Shown piece by piece: positions 12,065-25,243 of a DNA stretch of 64,000 nt. Every line of letters begins with the position of its first letter. The first letter of the stretch is position 1. A program made the translations under genes and the position numbers. Below the pieces are notes generated by a model. The model searched no databases. It was not told the DNA's origin and saw only the letters and a program-made list of their open reading frames with translations. Source of the DNA: Distichodus sexfasciatus (lineage: Eukaryota > Chordata > Actinopteri > Characiformes > Distichodontidae); the NCBI GenBank assembly GCA_032718565.1, contig JAVGVS010000023.1, forward strand, positions 2,236,493 through 2,300,492, written 5' to 3'.

Positions 12065-13376
12065 AGTCTTTAATTACAGCCCTAATATTTAACAAGACAA
12101 TTTAGAGATATGTTTAGTGCCCAAACCATAGAGTGACTTGTCAAACTAAAAGTAATACTTGAATTCCTTTGTGAGGCTGAAGGTATACACTATGTTCCCA
12201 AGGACCTAACCTGTGACTTTGCATGACATCACAGGTTAAGGGTCTCAGGGACACAGAGTCATACTGTGAGCTTGAGTCGTGGAGCTTTCAGTCTTCTGAC
12301 TGCGTGTGTTTTATCGTTACTTACTTTTGAACTGATGGAGTCCCGGGTGTGACTGGTCTTACTGGAAAACTGAGAGTGTGATGTGTTTTCGTGCCTAGAA
12401 CAAAAAAAAATATTTGTCAACGTTTCAACAAAATTCTTATAGTTGACAAATTGTTCAAGATTTTTTTTGAATTGGTTAAATTTTAAGTTGTAATTAAGTT
12501 CCAGTTGTTGTATTAATAATAATAATGAAACTGTGTTGTGGACTAAATGATTAAACATGCAAAATGTAACCTTTTATCACTCTCATTAAAATAATTACAA
12601 TTTAATAATTATAGACTCCTTGTCTAATAAATTTAGTCTAATAAAATGTTCTTTTTTGTATTGAATGCTTAGCTACATAATTGTTGAGATTAATTTAACT
12701 TAACAAAACATAATCGCCTTTACAGATAATTTGCGCAAATATCAACTGATACTAGGTAAGTCCTAGAAAGTTGCCATATTGTACAGACACTGACATTTTT
12801 AAACTCTCAGCTAAATGAATTTACTCTCCTTATTACCAGTTTCTGAGTTTTTATCTGATATTTCTACAATATAATCAGGATTTCTTTGGTCAGCTACAAT
12901 TTAGGAGCCTCTTATAAACACCAAAATATAATAAATATAATATGACCAAAATATAATATGCAACCACTTAATCTTCTTTACTTTTCTCTTCTTAGCTTTA
13001 ACACTCCAAAGCCTTATTCTTTAGACATTTATTAAGAGTTTACACTTCTTAACTAGGTTAGTTACATGGCTCTTTGCTGACTTGCCTTGATTCAACTTGT
13101 AAAGTGTTTCTTTCTTGTTGTTTCATTGTGATTTCAACTTTTATAAGACATGCAATGACAAATCACCCACTAAACTAGACTCACACAAAGATATATAAAT
13201 AAAAATGGAAAGGGTCAATTCTGTGGGATTAGTTCAATTAGGTAGTTTTTTGTTTCATTTCTTTTCTTAATTTTTTACACACAAACATAAACTACACATT
13301 TTGTTTCAGCATACTTTCAGGGCTAACCCAAACTTAACATCTTAATTTCATCTATACGTAAATTCAGAATACCAAG
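12065..13376. other. Noncoding sequence
   Basis: A small hairpin (AACCTGTGA / TCACAGGTT) lies near 12208-12240. No exon is supported. The frame at 12259-12558 (minus) has no domain. Confidence 0.35.
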
Positions 13377-13830
13377 ATCTCGTTTTTGCAAAACTTCAGG
13401 ACCTTAACGAGTTTAGTTTTCAAGCTTTGAGCAAAACAACGAAACAAGGTTTAGTGATCTTCAACTCCAAGATCTCATCATGACGTTGATATGATCATGT
13501 TTTTGCAAAACTTGTCTTGTTTTTACAAGACCTCAAGTTCACTGGTTTTTGCCAGACTTTAAGATCTCAACAAGTTGAGTGATCAAGATTTTACAGATCT
13601 TCAAGACCTCAGTGATTTTACTGATCAACCTTTTTCTCAAATCGTTAAGACCATGAGTTTAGTCATCAGGTTTTCGCATGACTTCAAAACCTCAACAAGT
13701 TTAGCTATCAAGATTTTGCAGAACTTCAAGATTTAGCAGACATTTTCCTAAACATTAAGATCTCAACAAGTTTAGTGATAACATTTTGCAAAACTTTAAG
13801 ATCTTGAGTTTAGTTATCACATTTTTGCTA
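13377..13830. repeat. Degenerate minisatellite, ~42-45-base unit
   Basis: The region repeats a unit close to TTTTGCAAAACTTCAAG, then ATCTCAACAAGTTTAGTGATCA. I count roughly ten degraded copies. The words GATCTCAACAAG, TTTAGTGATCA and TTTTGCA(A/G)AACTT recur in the same order throughout. Confidence 0.85.
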
Positions 13831-15485
13831 TTTCTTTACGTTCATGTTCATTGTCAAAAAACTAATTTGCCGCATTTGCCATTCTACCAGCAGTTGGTTT
13901 AAATAAAACAGCGATATTCATTTTTGTTTGTTCATCCAATTTTTTTCCCCAAGAGCGTGCACATTTTGACATGCTGGACATTCTTGCTAAAACTGGTCCA
14001 CGCCGTCTTGCCTACAGACTCGACACATCGTTTGGTTTGGCAGCCCCTAGCGGCAGACACCGAGCAGGCCAGATGAACTGAGTGAACTCCGGAGAGAACC
14101 ATGTGCACCCCCGTCACACCCTGCACACTCACTTTGACTGCCCTCCTTTTTTGCATACACACATGCTTCCAGTGCATTTGCATGTACGTACACACACACA
14201 TAAAACTCTCCCTCCTTCTCAGCGCCCCACTTTCGAAGTCTACTTTTTCACCTTTAAAAGAAGAGAAAAGAGAGCGACGCACCGACATGCCGCAGAAGTT
14301 CACATTCAAATGGGGGTGTTTATTTTTCAAAGCAGAAAAAAAGACAAATACACAAATCTGGAGACTCTACAAACGGATACACAATTTAGGCAGTTCTTTT
14401 TTGCTAGCGTCGTGAATCTTACATGACAGTTACACAATATCCACAGACTAGTAACAGGTAACCACAGAAAACTAAGACACACACTGATGTAAACACACAC
14501 CTTGTTCATTAGGGCCGTGAGAAACAGTTTGGGAATCCATCGTCTTCGCCATGCGAGTTTTTTTATCTCATGCTTTAAGTCTGGCCCCCTTTTTAGCCTC
14601 ATATCTCAGAGCAAAAAGCCTCCACTCCTCGTTCTCTTGTGTAGCTTCTCATCTCCACTTCGTAAATCCGAACCTTATTCTTGCACTTCGTTCTTTCACG
14701 CTCTCTCTTCACACGTTCTCGTGTCTCTGACACAACGCTGGCCGATTAGCAGCACGACGGGCAGCTTATGAGGCAGGTACCTTCAGAGCGGGGCATTGAT
14801 TTCATTATCTTCATGCTGTACCTAGCTAGCCCTCCCCTTCCCTCTCCTCTGCTCTCCTCTCTCCTTCCTCTCCTCCTCTTCATCTCTTGCTTCCCCTCCC
14901 ATTTCTGTTCCTCCCACCTTTAGTATTCTTCTGCACTGTCCGGCTTCCCTGTACGTGAGATGCTCAGGCGTCCTGACGCAATAAATCAATGTCATTTCAA
15001 TATTCAGCACAGTAAAAAATATGCCGCCTCCCTCCCCAACACACAAACACACAAACACACACACACACACACACACATGACGTCTCATCACAAACATTAG
15101 TGTCGACGAAGGTGTAGCTATCTACAGCATAGATAGGAGGGGGAGGTGGGGAGAGGAGAAATGAAGGAGAAACTGAGCTAAAGGGCATCACACACACTCA
15201 CACACACACATAAAGGCAGCCAGGATTCCACACAAAGTGGAGCAGAGCTCCGAGGTGACCGCTGTGCTCTAATGAAAAGCCTCAGTCTATATGATAGCCG
15301 ATCTTCCCACCAGCTCTTTGTGACCCTCGTGTGTCGTCCAAACACAATTCAAGACGAGTCGGACCATTTGCAGATTCACCCCAAGCAAACCGCAGCAACC
15401 GGAATTGGTGTTAGTGTTTCACATCACGTGAAGCTACATCTGATTCTCAACAGTGGACTGAAAATTAGCGTGTGACCATTTGACA
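13831..15485. other. Noncoding sequence with pyrimidine-rich and CA repeats
   Basis: A strongly pyrimidine-rich tract (C and T) runs from about 14822 to 14910. CA repeats occur near 15043-15078 and 15190-15210. Frames across this region are compositional artefacts. Confidence 0.5.
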
Positions 15486-15681
15486 TTGTGAACACAACAC
15501 AGAGTTCACCACAAGAAAATGTGATCTCTGCATTTGACAAATCCGTGAAGGAGCAGTGCAGACGGTACCTTGCTCATGAGTACCTCAGTGGCTGCTTTAC
15601 TGGTCCGGGGCTTGAACCAGTGACCTTTTGATCACAGGGCCAACACACTAACTGTTATGCTGCCAACTGCCCCAAATTGGA
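15486..15681 (-). mobile_element. tRNA-derived SINE, minus orientation
   Basis: Reads in reverse through the tail (GTGAACACAACACAGAG), body (TGATCTCTGCATTTGAC), B box (GGGCTTGAACCAGTGACC) and head (GCTGCCAACTGCCCC). Same family as 9561-9820. Confidence 0.85.
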
Positions 15682-15812
15682 TTTACTGCCTAAACGTGTC
15701 ATTTCTGCACAATCTAAGATCAGAATTATATACATTTGAGTGAACAGTAAATGTTTAATCTGTTAAAAAGTTACAGTTAGTTGCAAAGGTTACGATATTT
15801 ATCGCATTTGTA

Positions 15813-15995
15813 GGGGCAGTTGGTAGCGTGTCGGTTAGGGTGTTTGCTTTGTTATCGGAAGGTCGCCGGTTCGAATTCCAGAACATTGAGGTCCCCAGCT
15901 GTCCACTGCTTCTTCACAGATGGGTCAAATGCAGAGGTCACATTTTGTTGTGGTGCAGTGTGTTGTGCTGTGGTGTGTTGACATGGACAAATAAT
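15813..15995 (+). mobile_element. tRNA-derived SINE, plus orientation, short form
   Basis: It has the head GGGGCAGTTGGTAGCG, an almost consensus B box (GGTCGCCGGTTCGAATTCC), a shortened body and the tail GTGCTGTGGTGTGTTGACA. It faces the copy at 15486-15681 across about 130 bases, making an inverted pair. Confidence 0.87.
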
Positions 15996-16499
15996 CCCCC
16001 ACGTTGACATTATTAATTAGCATTAGTATTTCTGTGCTGACATTTTTAGTATAAACATTATAGAGTCATGGAACGTTTCTTCGTGCTTATTCTCATGTCT
16101 TTTGTCTAAAACAAAAACTAGACCTATAACATAGACAGTGGGAACATCACAGAAGTAATTACTTTTTAGTATATGTGGCTATGCACAAATAAGAACGAAT
16201 AAGTGACTTGGAATGATCAGAATAAGTCCAGGTCTGATCTAGGAGCTCAGGTTAGCACAATGTGTCATCAGTTTAGTTTGATTTATTAACATCTGGCTTT
16301 TAATGTGAATGTGATGTGCAGTTAATGAAGACTCTTTCAGTAATATTTAATATATATTTTATGGCTCAGCAGTCAGTCTATTCACACAGCTATTCATTTG
16401 TAAAAAGAAAAATAGTCGCCCCCTCTAACCCAGGGCAGCAACTTGCCTTCGTGTCAGTGCAGAGGAGATTAAAGACATATTTTATTCTGAAGTGTTAAA

Positions 16500-16840
16500 T
16501 AAGATCAGCTTTCAGCTTTGCCACAGCAGAGTCAGTGTTTTATTTCCATAATCTCCTCATGCTAATTTTGAACTGCAGATGTGACTCTCCTTGAAATGCA
16601 CATGCAAAAAAAGGCATGTTTCATCTGCAATGGCTCCTTTATACTAACATATGGCAATTGCAATAAAAAGGGCACCTTTACTCCTTTTATTCGCAGTGGA
16701 AGGCCTTTGCCAGCAGTATAAATGATAGTGGACTGACCTATAAGATCTGCTTTTTAACATGGGGGAAACGCTTGGCTGCGTTTTATGTGTGTAATCACTT
16801 TTTCTTTTCCATCTATTAAAAAGTCACCTTTTTCTACCAC
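16500..16840. other. Candidate conserved noncoding element
   Basis: This stretch is of mixed composition, without repeats, and with no open frame supported by splice sites. It contains homeodomain-type cores (GCTAATTTTG) and the word TATGGCAATTGCAATAAAA. It looks unlike neighbouring microsatellite DNA. The call is an inference from appearance; cross-species alignment would decide. Confidence 0.25.
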
Positions 16841-18469
16841 TCTAAATGATTTCTGCTGCTTTTATCGGCGTATGTTTGTGTCTGTGTGTGTGTGCGTACA
16901 TGTGTATGTATATGGAGGAAAAAAGAAGGCTTGCGAGGGAGACTGCTGATATCTGCTCTTTTTCGCTCTTACTGGAGCAGGCAACGCATTGCGGATGCTG
17001 GCAGACTCCGCGAGCGGCCAGACAGTCTGGGGGAGGGAGCAGGGGGTCATGTGTCGTTTATCATTTATTGGAGAACTGGAGGGTGTGGGGATGAAAGAGT
17101 AGCGAGCCCTCGTTTTCTTTCTCTCTCACACATTTGCCAACACAATCATACACACACACATACACACACACACACACACAAACAACAGTCTGGCTATTGG
17201 ATTTGGTATGGAGAAAAAGAAATGAGCTTTAGACAAAGCAGTAGGAGAGAAATGGTCAGGATCCACGGCGCCCTTCTTGACTTGGGAAGTGTCGCGGCGA
17301 TGGGTGACGCCGCAGGGAAAGCTAGAAGGTTGTACAGTTAACTCCAGGCTGATTATGATGCAAAACCATACAACCAACTACCTCAGCCTGCAGTGCACAA
17401 AATCTTGCCCCGGATCAGAGCTGCCGCACTTGGTTTTCGTCTAGACGTCTGATTTCAATATTGTTTGTTGCCCTTGAAGATGAGATTCACGACACGTTTC
17501 GTTCTTCTTCTTCTTCTTCTTCTTCAAAAAGTGCCATGTCCCGTCTGATATGAGTGGGCTTCATTCACCAATATTGTCCTAAATTTCTGTCTCGTGCAGC
17601 ACATAAGAGTGCTCTTAAGTAGTTTTAGATTTTGTTCTTACCTAGGAAACGTCAGAATTCACTTCAGAAATGTTTTAAAAACATATTTTCTTAAGAATAT
17701 TTCATGAATGAGGTCTGTTATTCTTTCAAAACTGGTTAGTTGGTCTTTCTGTCTAACTGAATGCAATATTTTCATTCTTTTAAAAGATACTCTATTGGTC
17801 TAATTATCTGCTCATCTTGATCTGTGCTTTTGTTGAGGTTAGTTCGCTGCTTTTCACAATATAATTGTATTGTGTATCCATTTACTAACTGCTGTCTCCC
17901 TCTTGCGGTTAAAAAACATGACATCCCCTCCCCCAGTTCGATGTGCTTATGCTCAGTCTGTGTGTGTGTGTTTGTTTCATACGCTGTTGTGCAGTTATAG
18001 AACAACAATTGCATTTTTGCTGCTTTTCATCAATAATAGAGGGTTGTTGCTAGTCATCAATTTTAGTGGACCAGGCTGTAAGATCCCTCTTTTTTTAAGG
18101 AGAAAGGCTTGGCCGGATTGTGTGTGTGTGTGTTTGCAAGTCTGCATGCATAAATAAGTAATTCACAAGACACTGGGATATGCCCACTGCTGAACTGTTC
18201 ACTTCCTATACTGCATCTTACATTTATGTAGGTCTGTGTGAGTGTGTGTGTGTGTGTGTGTGTGTTTGCGCACATGTGTATGTGTGTACCGGGGGTTTTC
18301 AAAGCATATGGTTGTATGCCCTACTTCAGTGCTGCTGTGATTTGTGTAAGGATTTCTCTTTGTCCTCATGCAGACCATAATTTTCTTATATAATTCATTT
18401 TGATATTTACAGTATAAAATGTGAACATAGTCATTTCATGGTTTGGATATGTCTAATAGACTGGGATAA
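16841..18469. repeat. TG/CA and TTC microsatellite cluster in noncoding DNA
   Basis: TG or CA runs occur near 16880, 17145-17181, 17958-17972, 18118-18133 and 18238-18266. A TTC run occurs at 17502-17525. No exon is supported between them. Confidence 0.7.
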
Positions 18470-18965
18470 AACAGCTTTTTAGCTACATTATTCTCTTCCA
18501 TGTTCTGAGGGTTTTGTGGAAGCTACTTTATAATGGTAGCTTTTTAAGCTACAAGCTACTTATAATCAAAACTAGTTATGCTCCAGCTACGCTTTGTTTT
18601 TATATTAGTTAGCTATTACTGCAGGCTACAAAGAAAACATAGATAACTATATTGAAGCTATTTCACTGCCACAGATTTTTGCTTCCGTCTTTGCCATGGT
18701 GGACTCCGTTCTCCATGTCTGCCTCGCAGCTGCCAACTGTGAGGGCACTGTAGCCTATCAGATGGAACATCTGTCAGTTCATCACTAATCAGAAACACCC
18801 ATCTTTATAAAGAGAGAAGAATGTTTTGCCAAGCTACATTGCTTTTGTAGCTAGTTACTTCTAAAGCTATAGCATTTAAAAACAGCTTTGCTACTGATGA
18901 AAGTATTGAAGTTAGTAACATTGCTACTTGTAGTTAACTTATTTTAAACACTTGTTGAAACCCAT
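18470..18965. mobile_element. TAGCTAC-rich inverted-repeat element, copy 1
   Basis: The segment is full of AGCTAC/GTAGCT words at both ends, with a middle stretch TATTTCACTGCCACAGATT. The middle and flanks match the segment at 30355-30720 in the same order. It is probably a non-autonomous DNA transposon. Confidence 0.6.
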
Positions 18966-21900
18966 ACTTAAGTAAAAGTAAAATTTCCTTCTAAAGAATA
19001 TTTTTAAAGCTGAACATTACAGTATGACTTGAGTAATAGTACTCGTGTCTGATAATGAAACTGTTTTGCTGGTATTAATAAAGGTTAGCTACTGTGTCTT
19101 TATTTGGCTGATTATCTTAATTTATCATAATATCCAAAATCCTTAAGCCAGTGTACAGACTAAACTAAACCAGAAACAGATTAGGTTTATTGGTATATTC
19201 GTTAATTGGGTGGGTAGTTGAGTTGGGTCACGAGTTGGGAAATAAAAGTTTCTGGCATTTACCAATACTTTCTTATTAAAGATTAGTAACTTGGCAAGAA
19301 CCAACTCTACAAATGCTTAAGAGCACTCCTGCTCAAATTTGCTTTCTTGTTTGTGTAAAACATTAACTTGGAGTTGTATTTACAGTAATTCTACAATTGT
19401 ATAATATTACACTATTTGAAATTCTTGCCTTCTTTAAGAACACATTTTTGCTGACATTTACAACATGTCCAAATCGAATTTTCCTAAGTTAAGTGCTCGA
19501 ATATAGACATTGCACCAGGCACATGGACTAAAAAGGAATGTACTTATTCTCATTAATAAAACAAGGGTTATTTCTGTGTAACATGCAATCAGTGTGACCT
19601 CTTATTCCTTATAAAATCCAGGTGTGCTTGCACCTTGGTGAATTGCTATCATAATGATGCATTTGCAAAGAAAAAGCAAAAGTGTTTCTCAGGAAGAAAC
19701 ATCTGTTCATGCATGAAATGAAAGTGTGAGAGCAGACCATCTATCATTCACAGTGTCATCTTTTTTAAAAGTGTCTCTGCATGTCCCTGTGTGTTCACCA
19801 AGAAGGGCCAATGTAGGTGCGTATTACTATCTTGATAATACACACTTAAATTAATAGTTTTATCCTGCCTTAAAATAGCAGTTCACCAACAATATGTCTG
19901 TCCACACTACATTTTACGATTAACATTATTTAATTCAACAATATTGTTACATGGCAACAAAGTGAACACTGCACAAGCCTCAAACAAAAAAACCTCCACT
20001 TGTGATTTGTTTATCTGTTTTGAATTATGATTCCAACTATCAAATTCCTTTATTTCATAAACTGATAGATACTACACTGGAGCACAGATCACCTTGACGT
20101 TGGTACTGAGTAACCAGAACATGCCTGGGCAAGTTATACATATTCAAGGTGTGGAATATTTAACTACCGCCAACTTTAAAGCCTGTAGGTGATGTCATCC
20201 CTTCACTTTTAAGTAGGTAAAGTTATAGTAAATTAAACCTACATTGGTCACAGGGTAAGTCTTAAGCATACTTGTGGGTAACAAACATTTTTTGGCTCAA
20301 ATTTCTAAGCCTGGCTGGCGAATTTAGTGTGAGACAACAGACTGGAGTGTTAGGTGCTGTGATGCAAGTTTCAAATGCAGCAGTGGCTCATTAAACACAA
20401 GCTAATGGTGCAGGGACATTTGCAATCAGGACCGTGTTCTAAAAATGAATCATCTATTGGCAAACCATACTTTGTTGAATATCAACAAAATCTTGTGGCA
20501 CGCAACCAAATTCCATCTGAGAAATAGTTCAAAACTTTTGAAAACAGCAACATTTTTTAAACCCCATCTCTAAGTGTCATCAATAATTTACATGAATATA
20601 CTGTATATATTTAGACATATACACATAAGTACACATAAGTAACAATCTAATTTCAAACTGTGCCAGCCTGTGAGGAAAGCAACTCCCATAAAAACCATTC
20701 CATTTTGCCGTCCAATGTGATCATTTCACAAGATTCAGATTAATGCACAAATACTTTTAATTACAATGCACTTCTATAAGGCATTTTTAACTCCTGACCT
20801 TAAACACAAAGCCAATAGCTTATAAGATAATTACAACAAAACAACCACTGTCCTAATCAGACCAGAATTCTAAAAAAAAATTACCCTTAACAAAAGAAAA
20901 GCACTTAAAAGTCAACCGCAAGGAACTCCTAGATAAATACATGGAGGTAAGTACTTCACAGCACACTATGGAAACCAGGCACTATATACAGACCCTAATT
21001 ATCTAGTTCACAAGACGGGGACAAGTGATAATTAGTGGGAAGTGGCGGGGCGAGGTCAAATCTCATGTGGACCAATCAGGAGTTGAGAAAATAATGTTAT
21101 CGACGTTGGTGTTATGAACTCTACTGCTGGAGTGCACCGAGTATATAAAGTAAGGCAGTGAGGAAGTAAAGGAGAACATTTGTTTCATGAATCATGCTGT
21201 ACACACTGCAAGTGCAAATAAAATCAAAGAAAGCTAAGAAAATGCTCACTTAAGGCAAATATAAAAACAACATTAAGAACACTAATGTGCCATTTTACAA
21301 GTTTAAAAATATGCTTCAAATGTCTAGGTTAAAAATTGCATTGTGCAAGGAGTTGAAAAGTGTTAGGAATGCTTATGAAAGTCAAAAGAAGCTGAACCAA
21401 CATGCAAGTACACGTACACACACAATGACAAGACAACAAAAGTATATTCACTGCACTCAGGTGATGCTGTGTTCAAGGTAAACACTTGTGATACTGCACT
21501 GCTGTGTTGTATTCACAATGTCATAACTGGAAAATTGGAAAAGTGAATTCAGGACCACAATGCCTTTTAATTACATCATATTTGCTTTTGACTGTAAGAA
21601 TATTCATTTTTGGGTAGTAATTATATACCTAATAAATATTCTGCAACCCACAAATATATTGTTCAACACAGCTTTAAACAACTAATGTCTGTAAATACTC
21701 ATTTACAGCGTTCCCCATAATGATTTTTGCTAGCATGTTTATGTTATCAGTTGAAAGTAGCAAAATTAGTGTAATATTACTCTCAGTTCTCTCAGACAGA
21801 AGATGGGTAGTGAAGGTTAACATCCAAAATTCCATTTTCGTTCTGCTACATTGTTAAAAGCTTGTTGTGTTATTGCTACTATTATGTATTGCATGTTGCA

Positions 21901-22178
21901 CAGCTTGAGTTTGTGATGTAGCTGGAAACCTGAAGCTCCAAAACTCACTTGAAAGACTGTACAGAGATTTTCCTAAGCAGTGATTTAAAATCTCAAGGTG
22001 TCAAAGCCATGAGATCATGTGAAGCTTCATGAATATTTAATATTTTCCCCGGAAAAACTGACCACATATTGATCTCATGCTGTTCAGCACATCATGTTGC
22101 CATTATAATGTCATTTAGAATCATACTTCAGTTATACTTTCAAACTGCATTTGAAGCAAAATAAAAGTAAAAATAATA
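18966..22178. other. Noncoding sequence, no gene seen
   Basis: About 3.2 kb of AT-rich sequence. No splice-supported exon and no clear transposon ends were recognised. Confidence 0.35.
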
Positions 22179-23100
22179 GGTAGCGTAACGGTTAGGGAGT
22201 TTACCCCATGATCGGATGGTTGCTGGGAGAGGTGTCAAAGGTACATGCATTCTTCACTCAAGTGAAGTATAGATAGATGTGTTTAAAAAGACTCTAGTAA
22301 AAGTATTGACTCGACATCTTTACTTAAGTTGAAAAGTATAGGCTCTAAAACATACTTAAAGTATAAAAGTATTAAGTACCCTTGTGAAGGACAAAACCAC
22401 CATTTTAGGGCAAAGCTGAACTGGCTCCCCTGCCATTACTATCATTAAACATGATGATCGCCTCTATCCTAAACACATCATACAACAAATATTAAAGTGC
22501 TGTAAAGAACGCTGTATAAATAAACTGAACTGAACTCTGAAGCTGAATTTGGTCGAGCTAAGCATCTGTCTGTCACCGCAATCACCATATCATTTCCCAC
22601 CGAGTTGCCACCTGCTTTTAGTTTCTTTTTCTGTCTCTCACTTTATCGTGTCTATCGTGTTGTGCGTCATGTGCAAATAAGAATACACCAATGGGATTGT
22701 CTTTTCTGTGCTTGTGTACTACGTTTTTAAGTCTCAACCAATCAGTCAAGAGAAACAAGGCTGATTTGAAAATGTAAGAAGTAGAAAGTACAGATATTCA
22801 TGCTAAAAATGAATGTAGTAAAAGTTAAAAATTGGTATGAAAATAAATCGTCAAGTAAAGCACAGATACCCGAAGATTCTACTTAAGTGCAGTAACAAAG
22901 TATTAGTACTTTATTACTTCCCATCTCTGGCTGCCAGTTCAAATCCCAGATCGGTAAAGGTACCACTGAGGTACTCATGAGCAAGGTACCAGGTACTGTT
23001 CCCCAGACACTACCGAAAAGCTTTTGTTGTGGTGCACTGTGGGCTGTGCTGTGGTGTGTTCACAAAGACAAAAAAAAATCACTCACTTCAATTCACTCAA
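22179..23100 (+). mobile_element. tRNA-derived SINE split by a nested element
   Basis: The SINE head is at 22179-22226 (GGTAGCGTAACGGTTAGGGAG). The remainder resumes at 22930 with GCTGCCAGTTCAAATCCC and runs to about 23100 (GTTCACAAAGACAAA). The interruption is the element at 22227-22929. Confidence 0.85.
22227..22929. mobile_element. hAT-like non-autonomous element nested in the SINE
   Basis: The left end is GAGAGGTGTCAAAGGTAC. The right end, reverse-complemented, is CAGAGATGGGAAGTAATAAAG. The flanking 8-mers are GTTGCTGG (22219-22226) and GCTGCCAG (22930-22937). Both derive by transitions from GTCGCCGG, the SINE B-box sequence seen intact at 15.87 kb, so they are a decayed 8-base target duplication as made by hAT transposases. 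The interior near 22490-22535 resembles an L2 3' tail (CTGTATAAATAAACTGAACT). Confidence 0.75.
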
Positions 23101-24226
23101 ATAATCTCTCATGCCACAGACGAAATGACGTAACTACAGATGTTCTACAACTTGTATTTGTACACCTGTGTGTTCCTGATAATGACAATGCGCCACACAA
23201 ATGAGAATGTAAGTGTATAAAATCTCAATTCGTTTGGGCTCTAAATGCCACACTAAAAGATTTTTACAAAGAATTTGACTCCAGCAAAAGCTAAAAGTCA
23301 CCCATATGAATAGCAGCCTGCAATTTTGCTGATTTTAATCCTTTAATATCAGTTTAAAAAAGAGGAATTTGTTTATTGTCATTCAAGACAAAATCATGTT
23401 GCAAAATGTAATGAGTGATGACTGTTAATGGAAAAGTACTGTTTTCATAATAATTGTAGAGAGTGAAAGTTTGTAATATTGATTTTACTCAGGCAAAGTG
23501 CCATAGACTCAAAATCATTTTAAAGTATAATAAGTTTGTAATATTGATGTTTCTCAGGCTGAGGGCAAAAACTCAGAATAACATTTAAGTACAACAGTGA
23601 AACTTTGCAATATTGATATTACTCAATTACTTTAATGTAGACTTGCGTGCAAGAATGACTGCTTCTAGGCCATCATGCTTTCAGAAAATATTACTTGTGA
23701 CTTTCACAAGTTAAATTTTTAGTTTAAAATGTGTGCCAGGCAAGGTCACTTGCAGATTGAAAATATCCTCCAATGCTGCATAATCTCTCTCTCAAGGTTA
23801 TTATTTCTTTAACATTCAAACTCGCGAGGACTTCACTTAAATTGCTTTTTACAGGGTTAGAGATAGATCCATTATGTTATCTGTGATCTCGACGTTGATC
23901 TCAGCTTTCTAATCATAAAACAAAGACACACTGATAGATTTCAGTATGCAGTATGAATTCCAGCCACTCCGGTGAACTGGCTGTACCCAAGAAGCATTGA
24001 CTTCAAACGTCCAATAAGTGGCATGGTTTTAAACGTTAGGTTATGCTGCTCCTGTTGAGTTCTCAAGCTCAATGTCCTCATAAGTCTTCAAGTGTTCTTC
24101 TTCTTAAGTGCTTCATTTTCAATTTATCCTTGCTATCTTTTTATCTTTTTTTTCCTTAAACATGCACATATGGTTAAAATCCTTCAAGATGTGGTTTCCT
24201 TTTTTCTTTTCTTTCAGACTATACTC

Positions 24227-24230
<4 letters not shown>
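23101..24230. other. Noncoding sequence, no gene seen
   Basis: A short imperfect repeat around (T)TTGTAATATTGAT(A/T)TTACTCAGGC recurs at about 23470, 23533 and 23608 with ~65-75-base spacing. Otherwise nothing was recognised. Confidence 0.4.

Positions 24231-24232
<2 letters not shown>

Positions 24233-24271
<39 letters not shown>
24233..24271. repeat. (CT)n microsatellite
   Basis: A CT run of about 38 bases followed by CCTCCCTCCC. Confidence 0.95.
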
Positions 24272-24274
<3 letters not shown>

Positions 24275-24652
24275 CCTCCCTCATTTGCAGTCCAATCACG
24301 CACAAATGCGGCATGGTTGTGCCAGTGCCAGCTTTCTGCCAACTCGAATGTGTGTGTGTTCACATCCATTGGTGCCACGATGGTAAGCTTGTCTGCGGAC
24401 TAAACACAAGGTCATTGTCTTCTTTTCATGCCCACGGTAAAAGTAGGCAGTAGTTTCTCGAAATAGAGGGGCCCTTTATTAGGGCCCTTCACTTTACCTT
24501 ACTCATTACAAAACCACCAAATAGATACAGATTTTATATTCATAGTTTAAAAACTGGGTCTGAAATTAGGATGAATGTTTTGTAAGTTGAGATACAGATT
24601 TGACACTCCATGTTAAATAATGGTTATGTTTTAGAGACTGAGATTTGCGTAA

Positions 24653-24940
24653 TAATAATAATATATTTTATTTGAAAAGCGCCTTTCAAAACACTCAAGG
24701 ACAATGTACACAACAAAATGATAAAAAGAACAAGCATAAGAGCAGACAATTTACAGAATCTACATAAAACAATCCAAAATAATATGGCAGAGTGGAGAAG
24801 TTTATGTTGAATAAGCTATTTTGAACAGGTGAGTTTTGAGTTTAGATTTAAAAAGAGGAAAAGAAGTGATGTTTCTTATGTCAGGAGGTAGAGAATTCCA
24901 AAGCCGAGGAGCAGAGCAGCTGAAAGCCCTTATTTAAAAG
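24653..24940. repeat. Dispersed repeat, LINE-tail-like
   Basis: It begins with ATATTTTATTTGAAAAGCGC and CTTTCAAAACACTCAAGGAC, and ends with GGTAGAGAATTCCAAAGCCG and GAGCAGAGCAGCTGAAAGCC. It resembles a widespread fish repeat with the order (GCGCCTTTC... AGGTGAGTTTTGAGTTTAGA... GAATTCCA). No intact frame. Confidence 0.6.
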
Positions 24941-25243
24941 AATGCATGGAACTATAAATCCATATATACAGTCCCAGTAGGCTAAACCGTAAGATTTAAT
25001 CCTCAGAAATTAACACAAATAAATGTGTTTGGTTCTTATATATGAATATTGAATTTGACGGTTTCATACGAAATATTACAAATAAATATATGAAATTACA
25101 AAATGGTTGGACCTACAGTATAAACGTGATATTTTGCATTCATAAAACATTGAAACCTTGTAAACCACTTACTGTGTATAATCAGACACAAAGTGGGACA
25201 ATTATGTTGTTATCCAGATTTTGTTGACCTATTGTTGTTCATG

